A DNA stretch of 5,717 bases from CAZHTF01 sp964535305. Lineage in GTDB: Bacteria; Planctomycetota; Phycisphaerae; UBA1845; Fen-1342. Where the stretch lies: the NCBI GenBank assembly GCA_964535305.1, contig CAZHTF010000128.1, positions 1 to 5,717 of the forward strand. Direction: 5' to 3'. This document shows, piece by piece, positions 1 to 5,717 of the stretch. The notes below the pieces were generated by a model. That model was not told the DNA's origin. It saw only the letters and a list, made by a program, of their open reading frames with translations, and did no database searches. How positions within the stretch are numbered: position 1 is the stretch's first letter; every line of letters begins with the position of its first letter. Both the position numbers and the translations under genes were made by a program.

Positions 1-1027
1 GGATGAAGCGCTGTCCGTATGTGGCGACCAGCGGCTGCGCGGTGCGGAGCTGCGCGAACGCGCCGTGAATGCGCTCGTCATCCGCGGGTTGCGCCAGCAG
101 CAGCTCGACCGAGATCTCGCTGGTGGCGATGTGCAGCCGGGCGCGCAGGCGAGCGCGCGTCCGCCGCCCCGGCCTGCGCAGACTGCTCACGCGCACATCC
201 AGGCAACGCGTCGGCGCCAGATAGCCCGGCGTGGCCAGCTCGCAGCCGCGCTGCACTTCGTCCAGCCCGACGCCGGCCAGGTTCAGCGCCAGGCGCATGC
301 GACCGCTGGCTTGCTCGCGGGCCTCGTTATGCGACTGCAGATCGCGCACGCGCACGCGCCGGCCGTCCGGCCAGAGCTCCAGCTCTGCACCGCGCTCAAT
401 CTGCCCGTGTGCGACCGAGCCGGTCACAACCGTCCCGCGACCGGCAACCAGGAACGCGCGATCCACCGGCATGCGAAACCAACCAAACGCGCCGCGCTGC
501 GCCGCGCCGCGCTCAACGGCCGCGTCGCGCAGGAGCGCCTTCAGCTCAAGAATGCCGCGCCCACTCTGCGCCGAGACCCGTACGGCCTGCACCGCCGCGA
601 TCCCGGCGCCGGCCAGCACCTCGCGCGCCTCGGCCTCGACCTGCTCGGCCCACTCGTCATCCACCAGGTCCATCTTGGTCACCACGATCACCACGCGCGA
701 CACGCCCAGCAGCGCCAGCAGCTCCGCATGCTCGCGCGTCTGCGGCATGACCGAGTCATCCGCGGCGACGACAAACAGCGCCAGGTCGATGCCGGTCGCG
801 CCCGCGACCATGTTGCGGACGAACCGCTCATGACCCGGCACGTCAACGAACCACACGTCGCATCCATCAAACGACGCGTGCGCAAAGCCCAGATCGATCG
901 TCATGCCGCGGGCCTTTTCTTCGGGCAGACGATCCGGGTCGGTACCGGTCAGCGCCAGCACCAGCCGGCTCTTGCCGTGGTCGATGTGGCCGGCCGTGCC
1001 GACGACGAGTTGCGGGCGCGCGTCCAA
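1..1027 (-). CDS. selB: Selenocysteine-specific translation elongation factor SelB (C-terminus cut by window edge)
   Basis: SelB is the EF-Tu-like GTPase that carries selenocysteinyl-tRNA(Sec) to the ribosome at UGA codons marked by a SECIS element in the mRNA. I translated 342 codons, open to the left edge. Visible GTPase motifs are the P-loop GHIDHGKS (residues 13-20), switch region RGMTIDLGFA (40-49), G3 DVPGH (62-66), G4 TKMD (117-120, the T-K-x-D form usual in SelB) and G5 VSA (151-153). Domain II follows, with FRMPVDRAF and the signature GRGTVVTGSV (about 183-204). SelB proteins usually run to about 600 residues or more, so the end of domain III and the winged-helix SECIS-binding region lie outside. 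The start is TTG at 1027: an in-frame TGA sits at 1051-1049, no other start codon lies between it and the P-loop, and a GGAG is 8 bases upstream. It lies 118 bases downstream of the cytochrome gene on the same strand. Family assignment is very secure. Confidence 0.96.
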   Translation of the reverse strand, partial: MDARPQLVVGTAGHIDHGKSRLVLALTGTDPDRLPEEKARGMTIDLGFAHASFDGCDVWFVDVPGHERFVRNMVAGATGIDLALFVVAADDSVMPQTREHAELLALLGVSRVVIVVTKMDLVDDEWAEQVEAEAREVLAGAGIAAVQAVRVSAQSGRGILELKALLRDAAVERGAAQRGAFGWFRMPVDRAFLVAGRGTVVTGSVAHGQIERGAELELWPDGRRVRVRDLQSHNEAREQASGRMRLALNLAGVGLDEVQRGCELATPGYLAPTRCLDVRVSSLRRPGRRTRARLRARLHIATSEISVELLLAQPADDERIHGAFAQLRTAQPLVATYGQRFI

Positions 1028-1145
1028 GAAATCGGCTCCGAGGGCCTGTCACGATCTTATCTGCGGCGGGGATCATTTTGGCGCGATCGGGTGCGGCGCC
1101 GCGCGGCGGCGATTTGCGAAGTAAGCTCCGCGCTCGCCCGCGCCG
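1028..1145 (-). other. Gap between the cytochrome gene and selB
   Basis: This is the only real intergenic stretch in the window, 118 bases between the cytochrome stop (TAG, 1148-1146) and the selB start. It holds the selB ribosome binding site. It also holds a small GC hairpin at 1111-1097 (6-bp stem CGCCGC/GCGGCG, 3-base loop) that is not followed by a T-run, so it is a poor intrinsic terminator. I see no good -35/-10 pair and no tRNA-like fold. selB may be read through from the operon upstream or may have a promoter I cannot recognise. Confidence 0.6.
1036..1039 (-). promoter_or_regulatory. Ribosome binding site deciding the TTG start of selB
   Basis: GGAG on the minus strand lies 8 bases before TTG at 1027, which is good Shine-Dalgarno spacing. 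An in-frame stop (TGA, 1051-1049) excludes any start further upstream. The TTG start places GTAGHIDHGKS at residue 10, as expected for the N-terminus of SelB. Confidence 0.75.
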
Positions 1146-2873
1146 CTACGGACCATAGACGAAGTTCACGTGCACAACGCCGTGACAAGTCAGCGTGCAG
1201 CTTCCGCTGCGGCGGCCGAGATCGACGAACTGCCGCTGGCCGCCGACGATGGCGGCGTCGAAATTGATCAGGTGGCTGTGTTCACGGGCGCTGCCCGATA
1301 CGCCGTGGGCCGTGTGACAGGCGCTGCAGGGCGATCGCCCGCGAACGACGTGTGCGTTGTGCAAGGCGAAGCTCTGGTCGGCGAGGATCGAATTGCGGTC
1401 ATGGCACTGGTAGCAGAGCGCGTAGGACTGCGCGGATTCCAGCGTGAAATCCGCCGTGTCGTAGCGTGCGACCAGCAGCGAATCGAAGCGCGAGCCGTGC
1501 GGGCCATTCGGGCCGCTGCCGCCGAGCTGTCGCGCATCGGGGTTGTTGTGGCAATCCTGGCAGCTCATGAACGTGCGGCTGCGGGCGGCGGCGCTCAGGC
1601 TCGGCGAATCCGCGCCGGTTCGCGACGCATGCGTTACCGGATGGGCCGAAGCCGCCGCGGGCTGGAATTGCCGGCGAATGTTGCCGCCATCGTCGCGGTC
1701 GCGCACGATCCGCCTCGCGATGGGGACGGGATTGTCCGCGTGGCATCGGAAGCAGACTTCGTAGTAATGGGTCGCATCCGGCTTGGCCACGCCGCTGAGC
1801 GACACGCCCGGCACGGCCTCCATCGTCGGCATGTAGAGCGGCCCCTGTACGTTCGCCGCCAGCCGCGCCTGCCCGGCCGGGTTGCGCTGCGTCGCGTGCG
1901 GGTTGTGACAGTCGACGCAATCGACGTGCGGCGGCATGACGCGCGGATCCTCGCGCGGGTCGTGCACGTTCGCGAGCCGGGCCGGCTTGTGCCCGCTGCG
2001 AAGCCCGATCACGCTGGTGATGTCTCGGCCGGTCAGGCCATCATGGCAGCTGATGCACAAGTCGTACGAGCGTGAACGCAGCAGCCGCTGCGGCTCGGCC
2101 GCGCCGTGCGAAACATGGCAGGCGGCGCAGGCATTCTCGGCCATCGAAGCGAACGGCAGCCGCTCCTGCCCAGTCAAAGTGAGCGGCACGGGTTTCGCCG
2201 CGTTGGCATGCGCCCCGCTGCGCCAGCCCTCCAGCGTGTGACAGGTGTTGCAGAGAGCGCCGTCGCGCGCTGGCAGCCGCAGAAAATCCCCCAGCTCGTT
2301 GTTATGCGGATCATGACAGGCGACGCACTCGAGTTCGCCGCGCGGACCCAGCTTGACGCGCTGATCCACCAGTTGCGGCGCGCGCAACTGCCGATCGCGG
2401 TTGGCGAGCTGACGATCAAAGCGCAGCCCGACCGGGTGATCATCGGAGAGGTCGTTGGTCAGATCCGCCGCGCTCGGAATGAACGAGTGCGACATCGGGA
2501 TCGGTGTCTCGCGACTCTCGACCAGCCCAATCGCGATGCTGCCGTCATGACAGCTCAGGCACAGCTTGCTCGAAGCGCCCGGCTGATCGTTGCGGGCGTC
2601 GGCGGTGCTGCTGGAATAGATGCGGTAATGCGTGCGCGGATTGCTGCGGTTCCAGAGCGGTGCAGCGGGCGAGGCGTTATGCGGCGCGTGGCAAAAGATG
2701 CAGACTTGGCTCTCGTCCAGGGCACGCACTGGGCCCGGGCCGCCGCTCGAGAGATCATGCTTGGAGTTCACGACGCTGTCATCCGCCGCCGCGCGAAATG
2801 CGAACAGCGGCAGCAGGCTCGCGAGCAAATGGGTCAGCGCAGGCCACGCTTGCCGGAGGCGATCTGCGGTCAT
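1146..2873 (-). CDS. Secreted 12-haem cytochrome c with six paired CXXCH modules
   Basis: This 575-residue c-type cytochrome should carry electrons in the periplasm or at the outer surface. The N-terminus is a Sec signal peptide: Arg5 and Arg7, a hydrophobic core at about 10-26, then FRAAA before DD, with likely cleavage near residue 30 and no lipobox. Haem sites start at Cys58, 105, 183, 208, 249, 273, 319, 374, 438, 487 and 516 (all CXXCH), and at Cys559 (CTLTCH, a CX3CH). They fall into six pairs, typical of the doubled-CXXCH families. In five pairs the first motif is followed by another His three residues on (CHAPH, CHDPH, CHVSH, CHNPH, CHTAH). Twenty-two non-motif histidines remain in the mature chain, enough for bis-His ligation of every haem. 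The start ATG overlaps the stop of the NHL gene (ATGA) and is preceded by GGGAG at 8 bases. The order barrel, NHL, cytochrome points to an envelope electron-transfer complex. The haem count is certain. The partner, potential and exact location are not known. Confidence 0.95.
   Translation of the reverse strand: MTADRLRQAWPALTHLLASLLPLFAFRAAADDSVVNSKHDLSSGGPGPVRALDESQVCIFCHAPHNASPAAPLWNRSNPRTHYRIYSSSTADARNDQPGASSKLCLSCHDGSIAIGLVESRETPIPMSHSFIPSAADLTNDLSDDHPVGLRFDRQLANRDRQLRAPQLVDQRVKLGPRGELECVACHDPHNNELGDFLRLPARDGALCNTCHTLEGWRSGAHANAAKPVPLTLTGQERLPFASMAENACAACHVSHGAAEPQRLLRSRSYDLCISCHDGLTGRDITSVIGLRSGHKPARLANVHDPREDPRVMPPHVDCVDCHNPHATQRNPAGQARLAANVQGPLYMPTMEAVPGVSLSGVAKPDATHYYEVCFRCHADNPVPIARRIVRDRDDGGNIRRQFQPAAASAHPVTHASRTGADSPSLSAAARSRTFMSCQDCHNNPDARQLGGSGPNGPHGSRFDSLLVARYDTADFTLESAQSYALCYQCHDRNSILADQSFALHNAHVVRGRSPCSACHTAHGVSGSAREHSHLINFDAAIVGGQRQFVDLGRRSGSCTLTCHGVVHVNFVYGP
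2731..2749. repeat. Copy 1 of an exact 19-base direct repeat
   Basis: GGGCCCGGGCCGCCGCTCG occurs here, inside the cytochrome gene just after its signal-peptide region, and again at 5611-5629. It includes the palindrome GGCCCGGGCC. The identity is seen directly; any role is unknown. Confidence 0.6.
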
Positions 2874-3910
2874 GAGGGCGTCTCCCGCAGGTACTGAAAC
2901 ACCTGCACGCGTTGGTTGTACGTGTCGGCGATCCAGATGCGATCCTGCCGATCGATGCAGATGCCCGCGGGCAGGTTGAACTGCCCCGGCCCGCGGCCCT
3001 CTTCACCGAAAGCCAGCAGCAGGCGGCCCGCGCGATCAAACACCTGCACATTCTCGAACTGGCTGTCGAGAACGTACAGATTCCCGTCGCTGTCGACCGC
3101 CAGGTCGCGCGGCAGCGCGAAGTCGCCGGCGCCGTCGCCTTTCTGCCCAAACGAAAAACGCGGCGTACCGCTGTGCTCCAGCACCTGCACGCGGAAATTC
3201 ATGGCGTCGGCTACGAGCAGCAACTCTGCGGACACGGCGACGCCGGCCGGGTAATTGAACCGGCCCGGCTGCGCGCCGCGCCCGCCCAGCCGCGCTCGCG
3301 GGCCGCCGGCCAGATCGAGAACGACGATTTCGTGCGCCGCCGAATCGCTGACCAGCAGCGCCTGACTCGCGGCGTCGTGTGCGATGGAGGCAGGCCGCTG
3401 AAACAAGCCGGCGCCCAGCTCGCGCTCGAAGCTGCCGTCCAGATCGAACGCCAGCAATGCGGCGCGCTTGGCGTCCACGACCACGGCGCGGCCGCCGACA
3501 ATCGCGATGTCGACCGGCGCTTGCAGCGCCGCGCCGCCGGCCTGCGAGACGCTCGCGATCTGCCGCGTCGCCAAGTCGAGCCGGTGCAGCGCTGCGCCCG
3601 CCGCGCCGCGCGCATCGGTGACGAACACGAGCTGTTCGTGGACCGCCACCGCAGTGGGACCGACGAAGTCGTTCGCCGGCGGCGGCCCGGTGAGCAACTC
3701 GCGCAGCGCCGCGCCGCCGCTGACGCGCCGACCCAGCGTCGACTCGCCGCGCAGCTCGCCCAGATAGCGGATGCGCGGCGTATCCGGCGGGCTCGGCCAG
3801 CTTGGGCCGCGGGCCGCCAAAAGCGGTCGATCCGCGGGCGCTTCACACGCCGGCAGAAGCATCAGCAGCAACAACGTTAACGCGCGCGTCAGAGCTCCAG
3901 GCCGCGTCAT
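2870..3910 (-). CDS. NHL-repeat beta-propeller lipoprotein
   Basis: This 346-residue protein has a lipoprotein signal peptide: Arg3 and Arg9, a Leu-rich core, then LPAC with the lipidated Cys at residue 22. Pro at -2 is uncommon but fits a lipobox. Residue +2 is Glu rather than Asp, so outer-membrane sorting is plausible. From about residue 82 to 341 it forms a likely six-bladed NHL propeller. The last three blades are clear (about 216-246, 264-294 and 311-341, each with an LP/YPAGVAV-type strand, a D..N..V or D.Y..RVQVF strand and a G..G..PG.F linker). The first three (about 82-112, 128-158 and 169-199) are degenerate. NHL propellers mostly bind proteins or ligands, and there is no haem motif or visible catalytic centre here. 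The gene overlaps both neighbours by 4 bases (ATGA), so its product is made together with the barrel and the cytochrome. I infer a structural or docking role in that complex. As I recall, NHL proteins also sit beside multihaem cytochrome genes in Geobacter. Confidence 0.92.
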   Translation of the reverse strand: MTRPGALTRALTLLLLMLLPACEAPADRPLLAARGPSWPSPPDTPRIRYLGELRGESTLGRRVSGGAALRELLTGPPPANDFVGPTAVAVHEQLVFVTDARGAAGAALHRLDLATRQIASVSQAGGAALQAPVDIAIVGGRAVVVDAKRAALLAFDLDGSFERELGAGLFQRPASIAHDAASQALLVSDSAAHEIVVLDLAGGPRARLGGRGAQPGRFNYPAGVAVSAELLLVADAMNFRVQVLEHSGTPRFSFGQKGDGAGDFALPRDLAVDSDGNLYVLDSQFENVQVFDRAGRLLLAFGEEGRGPGQFNLPAGICIDRQDRIWIADTYNQRVQVFQYLRETPS

Positions 3911-5717
3911 TCGCCGCGCCCCGGCTCGATCACCGGGACCTCGCGCCGCAGCTTGACCCAGCCGACGAACGTTCCGTCGCTGGATTGCGGCAGATCCAGC
4001 AGATCGTATTCCAGCTCAAAACGCAGCGTGAATCGGCCGATGCGCCAGTCGACCGCGCTCGACAGATCCACGCCGTTCGTAATGCCCAGCACCGAATCGT
4101 CCTCGTAGCGATAGGCGGCGGCGGCGTTCAGCTCCAGGGCCGGCCCCAGCCGCCAGGCGTACTGCAAGCCCGCGTCCAGCAGCGCGGCCTGGCGCGGCTC
4201 CAACTCGCGCCGGCCCGCGAAATCAAAGTACGAGAAATCGCCGCGCAAACCCAGCGAATGCGGCGCGCGCTCCAGGATCGAGGCGTCGGCGTTGAAATGC
4301 AGCGCGTCGTACGGATCGATCGAGTCGGCGTTGTGCTCATACTCAAGCCCCGCCGACCAGCGCGGCTGGCGATACGTCAGCCCGACGCGATGCCGATCCA
4401 CGTCCTTCGGCAGGAAGCTGATGAATCGCGAACGATCGACGTCCTCGCGCTGCAGCGAGCCGGCGTAATGCACTCTGAGCCCGTTCTTGAACTCATGCTG
4501 CACCCGCAGATCGCCACGGTCGCGAACCACGTCGTAGCCGCTGGCCGTCTGGTAGCGATACGCGATCAGAACCGTCTGCCCATTGGTGATTTGCCCGCTG
4601 CGTACGCGGGTCAGCGCCACGTAGCGCCCCACGCGAATCACATCGTAATCGCGGCCGGATTGATAGACGCGCCGCCGCGTCGCGTCCGTCACCACGATCG
4701 TGACGATCCGCACCTCCGTGCGATTCAGATACACCGGCAGCGGATCGCGGAACGTGGCCGACTCCGAAATCGTGATTCCCTCCGAGAAATCGCTCTGCAC
4801 GCGGGTCGAGCTGTGCGTGTAGTTGCCCGTGATCGAGAAGCGCCCCGCCGACGTCTCGCGCTGAAAGCTGGCGTCGGCGCTGCCGCCCCACTCGCGCACG
4901 TCGCCGCCGATCTCGGCGCTCTCCGTGCGGCCGAAGAGATTGAACGACAGGTCGAGCCCCTCGCTCAAGCGGGCATTGAGCCCGACGTCGCCGCGGGTCG
5001 AATCCAGGTCCACGCCTTCATACGACTCGCGCAGATGCTGAACGCGATAGAGGCTGGCCAGCACGTCGCTGTGCTGCAGGCGCAACTGGCTCGAGAGCTC
5101 GGACTGATCGCGGGCCAGGTCGCCGGTTTCATCCTGAAAGCGGGCCAGCGTCTCGAGCCGGCTGCGCTGCTCCGGCCCGAATACCAGCAGATGATCCAGC
5201 GTCAGGTAGTTGCGGAAGGTCTCGTATTCTGCAGGCGTGCCGGAATACTGGTCGCGCGCGTCCTCGTACTCGTAATTCAAGCGAAGCTGTTGATTCTCGC
5301 TGGCGTGCCAGGTGGCCTCGTAGCGCAGGGCGCGTTCCTCGCGCCGCTCCTCGTCCAGATCCTCGCGCGTCGGCGACGTCAGCGATTCGTACAAACGCTC
5401 AAAGCTGAGCCGCATCGGCAAAACCGCGTCGCTGTAAACCAGGTCCGCGCCGTAGCGCTCGCGGCGGCGGTCGACACTCGGCAAAAACGCGCGCGGCAGG
5501 CGGTCGTCGCGCTGCGAAGCGAAGGTGTTCAGACTCAGCTTGCCGGCGGGAAAGAGCTCGCCGCGCAGGTCGTATTCGAGCACGTCGCCGCTGGGCGCAT
5601 TTTGCAAATCGGGCCCGGGCCGCCGCTCGTCGAAGCGCTCCTGCGAAAGGCCGTAGCGCACATCGAACGCGTACGTGAAGACGCGCGCGCCGAGCAGATC
5701 GCCGCGGCCGCGCGCGC
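3907..5717 (-). CDS. Outer-membrane beta-barrel protein (N-terminus beyond window edge)
   Basis: The frame is open from the right edge to a TGA at 3909-3907, giving 602 visible residues. A GTG at 5661 could be read as a start, but the 18 codons upstream of it are also open and encode barrel-like sequence (RVFTYAFDV), so the gene is almost certainly 5'-truncated here. The chain is a long series of amphipathic beta-strands with alternating aromatic and polar residues, for example LRLNYEYED, FSITGNYTH, LRVHYAGSL and FTLRFELEYDLL, separated by charged loops. No cysteine is visible. At visible residues 327-390 (4737-4546) it has an insert of different character, with GRDYDVIRVGRYVALTRV and then GQITNGQTVLIAYRY. 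The C-terminus is a charged tail, not the terminal Phe usual for barrels. A role as porin for the downstream NHL lipoprotein and 12-haem cytochrome is inferred from the coupled operon. I cannot assign it to MtrB/PioB or another named conduit family by eye. Confidence 0.88.
   Translation of the reverse strand, partial: ARGRGDLLGARVFTYAFDVRYGLSQERFDERRPGPDLQNAPSGDVLEYDLRGELFPAGKLSLNTFASQRDDRLPRAFLPSVDRRRERYGADLVYSDAVLPMRLSFERLYESLTSPTREDLDEERREERALRYEATWHASENQQLRLNYEYEDARDQYSGTPAEYETFRNYLTLDHLLVFGPEQRSRLETLARFQDETGDLARDQSELSSQLRLQHSDVLASLYRVQHLRESYEGVDLDSTRGDVGLNARLSEGLDLSFNLFGRTESAEIGGDVREWGGSADASFQRETSAGRFSITGNYTHSSTRVQSDFSEGITISESATFRDPLPVYLNRTEVRIVTIVVTDATRRRVYQSGRDYDVIRVGRYVALTRVRSGQITNGQTVLIAYRYQTASGYDVVRDRGDLRVQHEFKNGLRVHYAGSLQREDVDRSRFISFLPKDVDRHRVGLTYRQPRWSAGLEYEHNADSIDPYDALHFNADASILERAPHSLGLRGDFSYFDFAGRRELEPRQAALLDAGLQYAWRLGPALELNAAAAYRYEDDSVLGITNGVDLSSAVDWRIGRFTLRFELEYDLLDLPQSSDGTFVGWVKLRREVPVIEPGRGE
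5611..5629. repeat. Copy 2 of an exact 19-base direct repeat
   Basis: This matches 2731-2749 exactly, but here it lies in the barrel gene and is translated in a different frame (RRPGP here, SGGPGP in the cytochrome). Shared protein ancestry therefore does not explain it. Chance in GC-rich coding DNA is possible. Confidence 0.6.

Noticed and set aside
867..1076. Minus-strand 69-codon frame with an ATG at 1076, a possible alternative start region for selB
   Set aside because: It is in another frame from SelB and has no Shine-Dalgarno sequence. The P-loop and all G motifs lie in the TTG-started frame.
1028..1145. tRNA(Sec) gene (selC) or a rho-independent terminator in the gap
   Set aside because: On either strand there is no T-arm TTCRANNC-like sequence, long acceptor stem or CCA end, and the only hairpin (1111-1097) lacks a following T-run.
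65..1267. Long plus-strand open frame of 400 codons opposite selB
   Set aside because: It lies antisense to the unmistakable SelB reading frame, runs on through the intergenic gap, and has low-complexity Arg/Ala-rich sequence typical of a GC-rich shadow frame.
2870..2872. TGA stop of the NHL gene as a possible selenocysteine codon, given that selB is nearby
   Set aside because: The TGA overlaps the ATG of the cytochrome in a classic ATGA coupling, and the propeller is complete at that point. The same applies to the TGA of the barrel gene at 3909-3907.
1170..2897. Two plus-strand open frames (1170-2075 and 2106-2897) opposite the cytochrome
   Set aside because: Both are the complement of the CXXCH-rich gene, and their apparent motifs mirror haem codons. 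No ribosome binding site or independent support was seen.
2912..3880. Plus-strand open frame of 322 codons opposite the NHL gene
   Set aside because: It is a shadow of the NHL reading frame, Arg/Gln/Ala-rich and without a recognisable fold.
5659..5661. GTG as the true start of the barrel gene
   Set aside because: The frame stays open upstream to the window edge with strand-like sequence, and an exported barrel needs a signal peptide, which the GTG-started product lacks.

Overview
The window is GC-rich (roughly two thirds G+C by eye), densely coding bacterial DNA. Every gene I can support lies on the minus strand, so transcription runs from right to left. The organism is Gram-negative in the broad sense: there is an outer-membrane beta-barrel, a lipoprotein signal peptide and an exported multihaem cytochrome c. 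It also uses selenocysteine, because a clear SelB is present. The gene styles (a long paired-CXXCH cytochrome, an NHL lipoprotein, and a SelB with an RGMTIDLGFA switch region) recall Planctomycetes/Phycisphaerae, Acidobacteria or deltaproteobacterial-type genomes. I cannot place it more closely without a search.

Layout in transcription order. (1) 5717 to 3907: a large beta-barrel outer-membrane protein whose N-terminus lies beyond the right edge. (2) 3910 to 2870: an NHL-repeat beta-propeller lipoprotein. (3) 2873 to 1146: a secreted cytochrome c with 12 haem-binding motifs (11 CXXCH and one CX3CH) arranged as six pairs. (4) A gap of 118 bases without a convincing gene, promoter or terminator. 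(5) 1027 to 1: selB, the selenocysteine-specific elongation factor, starting at TTG and cut off by the left edge.

The first three genes are joined by two ATGA stop/start overlaps of 4 bases, so they form a translationally coupled operon. A barrel, a lipid-anchored propeller and a 12-haem cytochrome made together suggest an envelope complex that moves electrons to or across the outer membrane. It is analogous to porin-cytochrome conduits, but with an NHL lipoprotein in the set. This function is inferred from composition and gene order, not demonstrated. SelB may simply be a neighbour. Nothing visible links selenocysteine directly to the cytochrome operon.
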